Below, piece after piece: positions 54,273 through 63,786 of a DNA stretch of 64,000 nt; positions within the stretch are counted from its first letter, which is position 1; each line of letters begins with the position of its first letter. Source of the DNA: Prochlorococcus sp. AG-347-L02 (GTDB lineage Bacteria > Cyanobacteriota > Cyanobacteriia > PCC-6307 > Cyanobiaceae); NCBI GenBank assembly GCA_003281255.1, contig QCCL01000001.1, positions 124,001-188,000 on the forward strand, read 5' to 3'. The notes under the pieces were generated by a model. It was not told where the DNA came from. It was given only the letters and a program-made list of their open reading frames with translations, and made no database searches. A program made the position numbers and the translations under genes.

Positions 54273-55775
54273 TCAAGTTAAACTATTTTTGATTTTACCA
54301 TTTATTAATTCGCCAACTATTGCGATGGAGCTATAAGCTATCAAAACTATGGTAACTTCTTGCCATGCGAAGGAACTTAGTGATTCTTGCAACTTCCATC
54401 CTAGACCAACACTTCCAATGACCCCAACAATTGCAGTTTCTCTAATAATGATGTCAGATCTATAAGTGCAATATGCTAAGTAACTTTTTGCTTGTTGAGA
54501 AAATAAACCTAAAAGCCAACTAGTCTTTTTTGAGATTCCTAGAGATTTCATTGCAATGTAATTTCTCCTGTCTTGGCTATCAAGATTTGTAAAAAGTAAT
54601 TTGCTTGTAATGCCAGCGTTGTGAAGACCTAATGTTAAAGCTGCTAAAGATAAAGAAGGATTATTAAAAGTTAATAGAATTAGAAGTATTACAGGTGTAG
54701 GTATTAAGCGTAATAAAAACGCAAAAATTTTTATAAAAATTTTAGAAGCATTGTTGTTAAAAATTACTATTACTAATGGAGGTAAACTAATTGCGATTCC
54801 AGTTGATAAAAGACTTAAAATTATTGTTTCTAATATAAGTTTTAAGAAATCAAATAACCCTAAATTTGAGCTTGATTTAAATAGAGAACTAACGGAATTA
54901 AAATTTTCAAAATTATTATTAAAAATAAAATAAACAAAATATGAAAAAGAAAATAAAATTGTTATGAAAAAAACTGCAATAAAAAAAATAGATAGGATTT
55001 TATTTGTAGTATTAAATTTTATTTTTTTGAATATTAATCCTGAAAGAATTATCAAAATTGCTAATGACCATAAATAAGTCCATAACTCTCTAAAATTCAA
55101 AGTTTGGAAAGATAAAAAAATACTAGTACCTATTCCTCCAATCCCAAAAAGTCCTAAAATCACCGTACTTCTTATTGAACACTCTAATCGATATAAACCA
55201 AAGTTTTTAAATGTATTTATTATTGGATTCCATAATATAGTTAATAAAGAAGAAAATTTAGGTGCATTTATTTGATTTATAGATTCAAAACTTTTGTAGT
55301 CAATAGTTTCTAATTGTTCAGCAAAAACTTTTGAATTTACAGCAATATAAGGTAAACATATAGCTATTATTCCTATTGAAAAGTTTATTCCATATATTTG
55401 CATTAATACTATTCCCCAAACTACTTCATGAATTGATCTAATTATTGTTAGAAAAAACCTTATTATTCGGTAGAAAAAATTTGGAATATTAAAGATTTTA
55501 TAAAAAATATTTGAGGATATTATTCCAAAAATTGCTCCAAAAATAATACTTACTAACCAACTAAAAAAACCAATTAAGATAGTTTCATTTAATCGATTAA
55601 TTACAGTAATAATAATTTCATTATCGATCTTGGGATTAAATGCAGAAATAAAGAATTCTTGGAGTAATTTAAATCCTCCAAAATGAATATTGTTTATTAA
55701 TTGATACCCTAGAGGTATGCATACCAAAAATGGAAGAAAAGATAATGAGGTATAGTTTAACTTTAATTTATTCAA
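54273..55775 (-). CDS. phnE: Phosphonate ABC transporter permease, fused double PhnE
   Basis: 500 residues with about 12 spans in two halves, each with an ABC permease coupling region (SIHEVVWGIVLMQIYGI..., and NYIAMKSLGISKKTSWLLGL). So two PhnE-type domains are fused in one chain. It imports phosphonates, or phosphite in related systems, with PhnC and PhnD encoded just upstream on the same strand (phnC 4 nt away). No C-P lyase or phosphite dehydrogenase gene lies in this window. Confidence 0.85.
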   Translation of the reverse strand: MNKLKLNYTSLSFLPFLVCIPLGYQLINNIHFGGFKLLQEFFISAFNPKIDNEIIITVINRLNETILIGFFSWLVSIIFGAIFGIISSNIFYKIFNIPNFFYRIIRFFLTIIRSIHEVVWGIVLMQIYGINFSIGIIAICLPYIAVNSKVFAEQLETIDYKSFESINQINAPKFSSLLTILWNPIINTFKNFGLYRLECSIRSTVILGLFGIGGIGTSIFLSFQTLNFRELWTYLWSLAILIILSGLIFKKIKFNTTNKILSIFFIAVFFITILFSFSYFVYFIFNNNFENFNSVSSLFKSSSNLGLFDFLKLILETIILSLLSTGIAISLPPLVIVIFNNNASKIFIKIFAFLLRLIPTPVILLILLTFNNPSLSLAALTLGLHNAGITSKLLFTNLDSQDRRNYIAMKSLGISKKTSWLLGLFSQQAKSYLAYCTYRSDIIIRETAIVGVIGSVGLGWKLQESLSSFAWQEVTIVLIAYSSIAIVGELINGKIKNSLT

Positions 55776-55779
55776 CTAA

Positions 55780-56520
55780 TTAATATATTTTTTCTAAATG
55801 AAGCTTCTTTAAGTTATTTCTTTTAATATTGAAAAAAATTTTACCATCCCTTATTCCAATAACTTTATCGAAATCGTTCAGCAAATCTAATCTATGTAAG
55901 GCAACTAATGCGGTCTTTGGGGATTTTTTTGTATTATTTTTATGTATATTTTCTAGCAGCAGGTTTTTAATTGTTGTTATTAATTTGGGATCTAAATTAT
56001 TAAAAGGCTCATCTGCAAGTAATATATTTGATCCTTGAATTAATGATCTAGCTATAGCCACCCTTTGTTTTTGCCCCCCAGATAGTTTACTGATTTTTTT
56101 GGCGTAAACAGAGTTATGAAGTCTACATAATTTCATATATTTATGCGCCTTCTTAAAAGAACTTATATTTAGCAAATTTTTAAAAGCGAAATAAAAATTG
56201 TTTTCCGCTAGTAGTCCACAATTAACATTTTGTTCTGCAGAGAGATCTTCTATTAATCTTAAATCTTGCCAAATAGTTGTTATCTTGCTTTTCTGCTTTC
56301 TATCTAATTCCTCGAAACTTTTATTGAATAATCTAACCTCACCATGAGTTGGCTTGATAGTGCCATTAAGAACTGATATAAGTGTAGTTTTTCCTGAACC
56401 GCTTTTTCCTAAAAGTGCAATTTTCTCACCTGAATTTATTTTTAAATTTACTTTATTTAGAATCAGATTATTTTTGTATTTATAAGATATATTTTTTAAT
56501 TCTAAGAGAGTATTATTCAT
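55780..56520 (-). CDS. phnC: Phosphonate ABC transporter ATP-binding protein
   Basis: 246 residues. Walker A GKSGSGKTT, TIWQDLRLIEDLSAEQNV (typical PhnC Q-loop), LSGGQKQRVAIARSL, Walker B ILLADEPFNNLD and an H-loop VALHRLD. It powers PhnE. Overlaps phnD by 4 nt. Confidence 0.9.
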   Translation of the reverse strand: MNNTLLELKNISYKYKNNLILNKVNLKINSGEKIALLGKSGSGKTTLISVLNGTIKPTHGEVRLFNKSFEELDRKQKSKITTIWQDLRLIEDLSAEQNVNCGLLAENNFYFAFKNLLNISSFKKAHKYMKLCRLHNSVYAKKISKLSGGQKQRVAIARSLIQGSNILLADEPFNNLDPKLITTIKNLLLENIHKNNTKKSPKTALVALHRLDLLNDFDKVIGIRDGKIFFNIKRNNLKKLHLEKIY

Positions 56521-57410
56521 CTGATTTTATTTAATTTCCTCCCTACTTCCTCTATATTTTTATACTGTTTTGCTTCTGCATTTATAAATCTTTTTGCATT
56601 GAATATATCTAAAATCTTTTTATGTGATTTTTTATTTATATCTAAATTTAGAATTACTGATTTAAGTTCTGTTGTAAACCCTTCACCGAATCTATTTTCA
56701 AGATCCCCTTGAGCTACCCAATGATAGTCAACATATTCTGGGGTGATCCAGAATAATTTTAAATTACTTGTCCTTTTGGGATTATTTTTAAGATTGTTTT
56801 CCCAAACTTGTTTATTTAAAGCTCCAGCATCAAATGCCCCACTATTAACTAAAGCTATAGTGGCATCATGACTTCCACTAAAACCTGCTTTTTTTCCTTT
56901 AAAGTGTTTAATTTCTACCCCTGCTAGATTTAAAAAATATTCTGGCATTAATCTTCCAGAAGTTGAGTTTTCAGAGCCAAAAGTAAATCTTAAATTCTTT
57001 AGTTTTTTAAGTCCTTTAATGTTTGAAATTGAGTTAAGCTCTAAATTTTTGTTTACTATAAAAACACTTTTAAATTCCTTATCAATATCTCTTTGAGCTA
57101 TCACAATTGAATTAGGAGTTTGTAATCTTGCTTGAACTCCTGATAAACCGCCAAACCAAACTAAATCTAAATCTTTAGTTCTAAATCCAGTTACTGCTGC
57201 AACATAATTAATAACAGGAATGTATTTAACTTCTACATCAAGTTGTTTGGATAATTCTTTTGAAAATAAATTAAATCTTTTGTCCAAAACATCTTGGTTT
57301 TGATCAGGTATTGCGCCAACTTTTAAAACTTTGGGATTTGAAAATACAGGTGATGAAAAAATAGAAAATAATAAAGATGAACTTAGTAGGAAATTTTTTA
57401 AATTAAACAT
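56517..57410 (-). CDS. phnD: Phosphonate/phosphite periplasmic binding protein
   Basis: 297 residues with a signal peptide (cleavage near VFS-NPKVLK). PhnD fold: VGAIPDQNQDVL, DLVWFGGLSGVQAR, GSENSTSGRLMPEYFL and HDATIALVNSGAFDAGALNK. First gene of phnD-phnC-phnE on the minus strand. Members of this family bind phosphonates or phosphite; which one cannot be told without binding data. Confidence 0.88.
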   Translation of the reverse strand: MFNLKNFLLSSSLLFSIFSSPVFSNPKVLKVGAIPDQNQDVLDKRFNLFSKELSKQLDVEVKYIPVINYVAAVTGFRTKDLDLVWFGGLSGVQARLQTPNSIVIAQRDIDKEFKSVFIVNKNLELNSISNIKGLKKLKNLRFTFGSENSTSGRLMPEYFLNLAGVEIKHFKGKKAGFSGSHDATIALVNSGAFDAGALNKQVWENNLKNNPKRTSNLKLFWITPEYVDYHWVAQGDLENRFGEGFTTELKSVILNLDINKKSHKKILDIFNAKRFINAEAKQYKNIEEVGRKLNKIR

Positions 57411-57422
57411 AATTGACTTTAA

Positions 57423-58601
57423 TCAATAATATTTAGAAATTGCTTTTTCAAGCCTTTGTAGTCCATCTTTTATTTTAATCTCTGAAGCGGCACAAGACAT
57501 TCTTATACATTCGTCAGCCCCAAAAGCTTTTCCAGGTACAACAACTAATCCATAATCTTGAAGAGCTTTGTTGCAGAAATCAACTGAAGTAATTGAAGAG
57601 TTAGGTAATTTTGGAAATGCGTAAAATGCTCCATTTGGTTCTTCAATATAAATACCATTTATATTCTTAAGGCCCTCATAGAGAAGACTTCTTCTTTGAT
57701 CATAATGGCTATTTATTATTGAGAAAAATTCATTATTAATTTTTAAAGCCTCTAAAGCACCTTTTTGAACAAAAGAGCAAACATTACTTGTACTTTGACT
57801 TTGTAATGCTGAGGATGCTTTGATTACATCTTTGGGACCTACTAAATAACCTATCCTCCAGCCAGTCATAGCCCATCCTTTCGCAAATCCATTTATTATA
57901 AAAATCCTATCTTTTAAGTCATTTGCTAATGAAGATAAACTGTAGTGTTTAAATTCTTTTTTAAGGATTAGTTCGTAAATCTCATCAGATAGAATATTGA
58001 TATTTGGATTTTCTCTGACTAAATCGGCAATTTGTAATAATTCTTCCTTTGACATAACTCTTCCAGTAGGGTTATTTGGAGAATTGATAATTATAAATTT
58101 AGTTTTTGAAGAGACTTTAGACTTCAAATCTTTTATATTTATTTTGAACCCATCTTCTGCAGAGGAATTTGCAAAAATTGGGTTACCACCCGCCAATCTA
58201 ACCATCTGGGGATAACTTAACCAAAATGGAGAAGGAATAATAACTTCGTCTCCAGTATTTAACAAGACTTGGAAAAGATTATATATTGCTTGCTTAGCAC
58301 CATTTGTGACCATTACATTTTCAAATTCATAATTTATATCGTTTTGAATTTGTAGTTTATTTGCAATTGCTTTTCGGAGATCTAAATTCCCCGCTGCGGG
58401 CCCGTACTTTGTAAATCCGTCAAATATAGCTTTACTTGTAGCCTCTATAACTTCTTTTGGGGCATCAAAATCGGGTTCTCCTGCACTTAAATTGCAAATA
58501 TCTACTCCTTCTGCAGATAACTGGTTTGCTTTAGCACTTATCTGCAATGTAAGAGAAGGCTCAATTGAAAGTGCCCGATCAGATAAATTAACTTGACTCA
58601 T
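57423..58601 (-). CDS. aspC: Aspartate aminotransferase-like class I/II aminotransferase
   Basis: 392 residues from the inner ATG at 58601 (MSQVNLSDRALSIEPS); the frame is open upstream to 58619, but the family usually starts here. NLSAGEPDFDAPKEVIEA, NSPNNPTGRVMSKEEL, SDEIYELIL and the PLP lysine in NGFAKGWAMTGWRIGYL define subgroup I-gamma aspartate aminotransferases. Cytosolic amino-nitrogen transfer. It ends 12 nt before phnD on the same strand. Confidence 0.88.
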   Translation of the reverse strand: MSQVNLSDRALSIEPSLTLQISAKANQLSAEGVDICNLSAGEPDFDAPKEVIEATSKAIFDGFTKYGPAAGNLDLRKAIANKLQIQNDINYEFENVMVTNGAKQAIYNLFQVLLNTGDEVIIPSPFWLSYPQMVRLAGGNPIFANSSAEDGFKINIKDLKSKVSSKTKFIIINSPNNPTGRVMSKEELLQIADLVRENPNINILSDEIYELILKKEFKHYSLSSLANDLKDRIFIINGFAKGWAMTGWRIGYLVGPKDVIKASSALQSQSTSNVCSFVQKGALEALKINNEFFSIINSHYDQRRSLLYEGLKNINGIYIEEPNGAFYAFPKLPNSSITSVDFCNKALQDYGLVVVPGKAFGADECIRMSCAASEIKIKDGLQRLEKAISKYY

Positions 58602-58762
58602 TGACTTATGACTTTTCAAATATGACTTTTAATAATGACAGATGCATAAATTAAGAATAAATAAAACTATCACACTATGGTTTAATTTAGTTCATTTTCT
58701 TAATCTATTTTATTTTCATGTTTTGAGTTCTTAAGATAAAAATATTTAAAGTTTTATTTTCG

Positions 58763-59266
58763 GTGAAAAGGTTAGTAATTGGGAGAGGAAGTGTATTTGC
58801 AGATTTGTTAGTAATTGGTGAGGCACCTGGAGCACAGGAAGATTTAGAAGGAAAACCTTATGTAGGTAAATCTGGTAGGTTATTAAACGAATTATTAATA
58901 CAAGCTGGGATTGACTATGAGAAGGATGTTTATTTTTGTAATGTAATTAAATGTCGTCCACCAAATAATAGAAAACCGAATGCTAGAGAAATTAATATTC
59001 ATAAACCATGGTTATTACAGCAAATAAAGCTAGTTGATCCAAAATTTATATTACTCACTGGTTCTACTGCTATGAGAGCTATTTTAGAAGTTAAAGATCC
59101 TATAAGTAATTTAAGAGGTCAATGGATTAAAAAAGATAGGAGAGAAATTATGGTAATTTTTCATCCATCTTATTTGTTGAGATTCCCTTCAAAAGAAATC
59201 AATAAACCTTACCATCTAACTTTGAAAGACCTAGAGAATGTAAGTGGTAAACTATATGCCGTATAA
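58763..59266 (+). CDS. Family-4-like uracil-DNA glycosylase missing Fe-S ligands
   Basis: 167 residues, GTG start. Motif VIGEAPGAQEDLEGKPYVGK (uracil pocket), KCRPPNNRKPNAREI and the closing HPSYLLRFP identify UDG family 4. Typical members hold a 4Fe-4S cluster through an N-terminal CxxC, the Cys of KCRPP, and a Cys about 16 residues later. Here only Cys64 of KCRPP is kept, the later Cys is His80, and the N-terminal pair is absent (a stop lies in frame 21 bases upstream). Excises uracil from DNA. Confidence 0.82.
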   Translation: MKRLVIGRGSVFADLLVIGEAPGAQEDLEGKPYVGKSGRLLNELLIQAGIDYEKDVYFCNVIKCRPPNNRKPNAREINIHKPWLLQQIKLVDPKFILLTGSTAMRAILEVKDPISNLRGQWIKKDRREIMVIFHPSYLLRFPSKEINKPYHLTLKDLENVSGKLYAV

Positions 59267-59301
59267 TTTAGTGAAATCCTTTTTGAATATCAAGAATTTT
59301 A

Positions 59302-60519
59302 ATGTCATTAACTCAATCAAAAGAGGTTAATAGTCTCTCCAAAAGATATTCAACTCATATTGATCGAAGGATAACTAGAACAGTAATGGTTGGGGATGTG
59401 GCTATTGGAAGTGATCATCCAGTAAGAGTTCAATCGATGATCAATGAAGATACTATGGATGTCGAAAATGCTTACTTAGCCATCAAAAGACTTAATGATG
59501 TAGGTTGTGAAATAGTAAGATTAACTGTCCCTTCCTTAGCGCACGCAAAAGCAGTAGGAGATATTAAAGCAAAATTATTAGAAAATAACATCAACACCCC
59601 CTTGGTAGCTGATGTTCATCATAATGGTATGAAAATTGCAATGGAGGTTGCAAAACATGTTGATAAAGTAAGAATTAATCCCGGATTGTTTGTGTTTGAA
59701 AAATCAGACCCTACAAGAACTAAATATACAGATGAGGAATTTGAAACTATTAAACAAACAATACTTAAAAGATTTACCCCTTTGGTTGAAGTTTTAAAGG
59801 CTGAGAATAAAGCTCTAAGGATTGGAGTTAATCATGGATCTTTATCTGAGAGAATGCTTTTTACTTATGGGGATACGCCATTGGGAATGACAGAATCTGC
59901 GATGGAGTTCGTCAAAATTTGTGATGAGCTTGATTTTCATAACATAATTATTTCTATGAAAGCTTCCAGGGCTCCAGTCATGATGGCAGCTTACAGAATG
60001 ATCGCAGATAGGCTTGACTCAGAAGGATATAACTATCCCTTACATTTAGGAGTAACTGAAGCTGGAGATGGTGATTATGGAAGGATTAAAAGTACTGCTG
60101 GAATTGGAACGCTTTTAGCAGAGGGATTAGGAGATACTATCAGGGTTTCTTTAACAGAAGCTCCAGAAAAGGAAATACCAGTTTGCTATTCAATTTTGCA
60201 ATCTTTGGGACTTAGAAAAACTATGGTTGAGTATATCAGTTGTCCTAGTTGTGGGAGAACACTTTTCAATCTAGAAGAAGTTGTAGAGAAAGTTAGAAAC
60301 GCCACTTCTCATTTAACGGGTTTAGATATAGCAATAATGGGATGTATTGTTAATGGGCCAGGAGAAATGGCAGACGCTGATTATGGTTATGTAGGGAAAG
60401 GCAAAGGAACTATCGCCTTATATAGAAGGAAAGAAGAGATAAAAAGAGTACCTGAAGATGAGGGTGTTAATGCTTTAATCCAACTTATTAAGGATGATGG
60501 GAAGTGGATTGATCCTTAA
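59302..60519 (+). CDS. ispG: 4-hydroxy-3-methylbut-2-en-1-yl diphosphate synthase
   Basis: 405 residues. [14 protein letters not shown] start block, [20 protein letters not shown], and the Fe-S ligands [11 protein letters not shown] and [19 protein letters not shown]. It performs the sixth step of the MEP isoprenoid pathway using a 4Fe-4S cluster. The length fits the bacterial/cyanobacterial form. ctpA follows on the same strand. Confidence 0.95.
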   Translation: MSLTQSKEVNSLSKRYSTHIDRRITRTVMVGDVAIGSDHPVRVQSMINEDTMDVENAYLAIKRLNDVGCEIVRLTVPSLAHAKAVGDIKAKLLENNINTPLVADVHHNGMKIAMEVAKHVDKVRINPGLFVFEKSDPTRTKYTDEEFETIKQTILKRFTPLVEVLKAENKALRIGVNHGSLSERMLFTYGDTPLGMTESAMEFVKICDELDFHNIIISMKASRAPVMMAAYRMIADRLDSEGYNYPLHLGVTEAGDGDYGRIKSTAGIGTLLAEGLGDTIRVSLTEAPEKEIPVCYSILQSLGLRKTMVEYISCPSCGRTLFNLEEVVEKVRNATSHLTGLDIAIMGCIVNGPGEMADADYGYVGKGKGTIALYRRKEEIKRVPEDEGVNALIQLIKDDGKWIDP

Positions 60520-60595
60520 GGATTTGTCAAATTTTTGAATTATAAATAAATTCTTTTTATAATTAAAAATATCGAATTCTTTAAAGATAAGAAAA

Positions 60596-61915
60596 TTGCT
60601 TAAAAAAAAATTTATAATTCTGTTTGCGACATCCTTTTCTGGGCTATTTTTAAATAATTTTGCAGAAGCAACAGTTTTAAATAATAGTTATAAAGAAGTA
60701 ATTGATCATGTTTGGCAAATTGTATATAGAGATTTTCTCGATTCAAGCGGTAAATTTCAAAAGTCCAGTTGGATTAATCTAAGAAAAGAAGTTTTATCAA
60801 AAACATATTCAGACAGCAATGAAGCATATGATGCGATTAGAGATATGCTTTCAAATTTAGATGATTCTTATACAAGATTTTTAGAACCTAAGGAATTTAA
60901 TCAAATGAGAATTGATACCTCCGGGGAATTAACTGGAGTTGGTATCCAAATAGTTAAAGATAAAGAATCTGATGATTTAATCATTATTTCTCCCATAGAG
61001 GGAACCCCTGCATTTGATTCTGGAATAAAAGCTAAAGATAAAATATTATCCATAGATAATATTTCTACTGAAGGTATGAATATTGAGGAGGCCGTTAAAT
61101 TAATAAGAGGACAAAGAGGTACTAAAGTAAAGCTTGAAATTCTTAGAGGTTCTAAATCCTTTTTTAAGATTTTATCAAGAGAAAAAATTGAAATAAAATC
61201 TGTATCAAGTAAAGTCAATCAAACCAAAAATGGCTTTTTAATTGGCTATGTAAGAATTAAACAATTTAACGCAAATGCATCAAAAGAGACTAGAGATGCT
61301 ATTAAGGATCTGGAAACAAAAAAAGTCGCAGGATATGTTCTTGACTTGAGAAGTAATCCAGGAGGTTTATTAGAATCAAGCATTGATATCTCAAGGCACT
61401 TTATTAACAAAGGAGTAATAGTAAGTACAGTAAGTAAAGATGGTTTAAAAGAAACAAAAAGAGGAAACGGTCAAGCTCTAACAAAAAAGCCCTTAGTTGT
61501 CCTGGTTAATGAGGGTTCTGCTAGTGCTAGTGAAATAGTCTCTGGCGCAATAAAAGATAACAAAAGGGGAAAATTAGTTGGGAAGAAAACGTTTGGTAAA
61601 GGTCTAGTTCAATCCATGAGAACATTAGTTGATGGTTCAGGTCTAACTGTTACAGTCGCTAAGTATTTAACTCCGAACGGCACTGATATAAATAAATCTG
61701 GAATAATTCCAGACATAGAAGTAAAAACGAATGCAAACCCTATTCTCCTTAGAGAGATTGGAACTAGAAAAGATAAACAATATAAAGCTGGTGAAAAAGA
61801 GCTAGTAAATATAATTACAAGAAATAATCAGATTAGTGAATTTAATCCAAACACTACAAACCTTAATGCATTCCTAAAAATTAATAAAAAAGAGCAGGTA
61901 TTTGCATTAAACTAA
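60596..61915 (+). CDS. ctpA: C-terminal processing peptidase (S41 family)
   Basis: 439 residues, TTG start, signal peptide (cleavage near AEA-TVLNN). PDZ domain about 100-190 (GELTGVGIQIV ... AVKLIRGQRG). S41 catalytic core: NEGSASASEIVSGAIKDN with the nucleophile Ser and KKTFGKGLVQSM with the catalytic Lys. Cyanobacterial members process the D1 C-terminus or other lumenal proteins; which paralogue this is cannot be told. Overlaps nadA tail-to-tail by 4 nt. Confidence 0.9.
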   Translation: MLKKKFIILFATSFSGLFLNNFAEATVLNNSYKEVIDHVWQIVYRDFLDSSGKFQKSSWINLRKEVLSKTYSDSNEAYDAIRDMLSNLDDSYTRFLEPKEFNQMRIDTSGELTGVGIQIVKDKESDDLIIISPIEGTPAFDSGIKAKDKILSIDNISTEGMNIEEAVKLIRGQRGTKVKLEILRGSKSFFKILSREKIEIKSVSSKVNQTKNGFLIGYVRIKQFNANASKETRDAIKDLETKKVAGYVLDLRSNPGGLLESSIDISRHFINKGVIVSTVSKDGLKETKRGNGQALTKKPLVVLVNEGSASASEIVSGAIKDNKRGKLVGKKTFGKGLVQSMRTLVDGSGLTVTVAKYLTPNGTDINKSGIIPDIEVKTNANPILLREIGTRKDKQYKAGEKELVNIITRNNQISEFNPNTTNLNAFLKINKKEQVFALN

Positions 61916-62826
61916 TCACTCATATCAAGCATTCTCTTTATTGGTACATAGGCCCTTCTTATTATTTCTGGGTCAAGCTCGATAGACGGGGAATTATTTT
62001 TCAAACAATCAAGAATTTTTTCTAAGGTATTTAATTTCATATATGGACATTCGTTACATTTACAACCTTCTATGTCGGGGACTTCAATAAAAATTTTGTT
62101 AGGTTCTTTCTTCTTCATTTGGTGAATTATTCCAGGTTCAGTTAATACCATGTAAGTTTTAGATGGATCTTTACTTACAAAATCAAGCAGTTTACTTGTT
62201 GATCCAATAAAATCAGATAGAAATAGTAAATTTTGACTACATTCAGGATGAGCAATGACTTTTGATCCTGGATTTTGGTATTTTAGTTTTAGTAGTGCTT
62301 CTTCGCTAAATGATTCATGAACAATACAGCTGCCAGGCCATAATTTAAGATCTCTTCCTGAATTTTTCTGTACCCATCTGCCAAGGTTCTGATCTGGTGC
62401 AAATATTATCTTTTTATCTTGAGGTATCTTTTTAATTAATGAGACGGCATTACTGCTTGTACATATCAGATCACTTTGAGCTTTTACTTCTGCAGTACAA
62501 TTTATATAACTTACGACAAAGTGATCTTGATTTTCTTCCCTAAACTTTTGAAATTTATCTGAGGGACAATCATCAGCTAATGAGCATCCTGCGTCAATAT
62601 CTGGTAAAAGGACGGTTTTATTAGGGCTAAGTATTTTTGCAGTTTCGGCCATAAAGTGTACACCGCAAAAAATTATTATATCTGCATCATTATTTGCAGC
62701 TTTCCTAGATAGATCTAATGAATCGCCAATAAAATCTGCAATTTCCTGAATCTCTGGAGCTTGATAATAGTGCGCAAGAATAATTGCATTTGCCTTTTTG
62801 CAACGCTCCTTTATTTCGGAAATCAA
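61912..62826 (-). CDS. nadA: Quinolinate synthase
   Basis: 304 residues from TTG 62826 (no ATG is available; the frame stays open for about 20 more codons upstream, so a non-standard earlier start is possible). AIILAHYYQAPEIQEIADF, FCGVHFMAETAKILSP and ICTSSNA, and CKCNECPYMKLNTLEKIL contain the three 4Fe-4S Cys. It condenses iminoaspartate and dihydroxyacetone phosphate to quinolinate for NAD synthesis. Confidence 0.93.
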   Translation of the reverse strand: MISEIKERCKKANAIILAHYYQAPEIQEIADFIGDSLDLSRKAANNDADIIIFCGVHFMAETAKILSPNKTVLLPDIDAGCSLADDCPSDKFQKFREENQDHFVVSYINCTAEVKAQSDLICTSSNAVSLIKKIPQDKKIIFAPDQNLGRWVQKNSGRDLKLWPGSCIVHESFSEEALLKLKYQNPGSKVIAHPECSQNLLFLSDFIGSTSKLLDFVSKDPSKTYMVLTEPGIIHQMKKKEPNKIFIEVPDIEGCKCNECPYMKLNTLEKILDCLKNNSPSIELDPEIIRRAYVPIKRMLDMSD

Positions 62827-62929
62827 ATCCTCTTCGTTTTGAACGGATTTGTGTTTTGCAGTAGAAGTTATACTGGTCAGGATTTAGAATATCTCTAAAT
62901 AGATTATATGCCTTTAAACAGAAAAAATT

Positions 62930-63769
62930 CTGACAAATATAAAAATTGCTATTGTTGGTGACTGTCATGGTCAATGGTCTGAATTAGACTTGAACGTTTT
63001 ATCGATTATTAAACCCAATATTGTTTTATTTGTTGGAGATATTTCTGATGGGAGTATCAAAATAATTAAAAAAATCAATGAGATCAAAATTCCTACTTTT
63101 GTGATTTTGGGAAATCATGATAGAGGGAAAGACTCTACAGGCGAAACTCTCTCAAAGCAGATACGTATTCTTGGTGAAAAATATTGTGCATGGGATTTGA
63201 AAGTTTTTAATAATCAAATAAATTTATTGTCTGCAAGACCATGTAGTTCTGGAGGCGGCTATTATCTTTCAAAAGAAGTTAAAGGCGTTTATGGGCCCAT
63301 TACCGAACAAGATTCAATAAATAAAATCATCAAATGCTCAAAAGAGAGTGTCGAAGATATACCTTTAATAATTATGTCTCATGCTGGCCCTTCCGGTTTA
63401 GGCTCAGAACCTAAAAGCATTTGTGGGAAAGACTGGAAATTACCCTCCTTAGATTGGGGAGATAGAGATTTGTCTGTGGCTATTTCACAAATACAAAAGA
63501 GAAGAAAAGTTGACCTTGTAATTTTTGGTCATATGCACAATCAGCTTAAAAGAAATCTTGGTTTGAGAGAGATGTTTAAAATTGATAGCAAAGGAACAAT
63601 TTATTTCAACACTGCTGTAGTGCCAAGATATAAAACTGATGAAGATGGGAAATTACTAATTAATTTTTCATGGATTGAGTTTGAAAAAAAGAAATTAAGA
63701 CATGTTTCTCATCGATGGTATTCAAAGTCTGGTGAAATTTGTCAAGAAGATAAATTTTTGCAGGATTAG
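62930..63769 (+). CDS. Calcineurin-like metallophosphoesterase with non-standard start
   Basis: About 279 residues if begun at CTG 62930. The first ATG/GTG/TTG start (TTG 62990) would remove IVGDCHG, which holds the D-x-H metal ligands every family member needs. An in-frame TAA at 62915 leaves only CTG, ATT or ATA as real starts. Other motifs: FVGDISDG, ILGNHDRGKD, IMSHAGPSGLG and FGHMHNQL. It resembles cyanobacterial/plant TIGR04168-type phosphoesterases. Divergent from nadA. Substrate unknown. Confidence 0.75.
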   Translation: MTNIKIAIVGDCHGQWSELDLNVLSIIKPNIVLFVGDISDGSIKIIKKINEIKIPTFVILGNHDRGKDSTGETLSKQIRILGEKYCAWDLKVFNNQINLLSARPCSSGGGYYLSKEVKGVYGPITEQDSINKIIKCSKESVEDIPLIIMSHAGPSGLGSEPKSICGKDWKLPSLDWGDRDLSVAISQIQKRRKVDLVIFGHMHNQLKRNLGLREMFKIDSKGTIYFNTAVVPRYKTDEDGKLLINFSWIEFEKKKLRHVSHRWYSKSGEICQEDKFLQD

Positions 63770-63786
63770 ATATTTTTGATCATATT

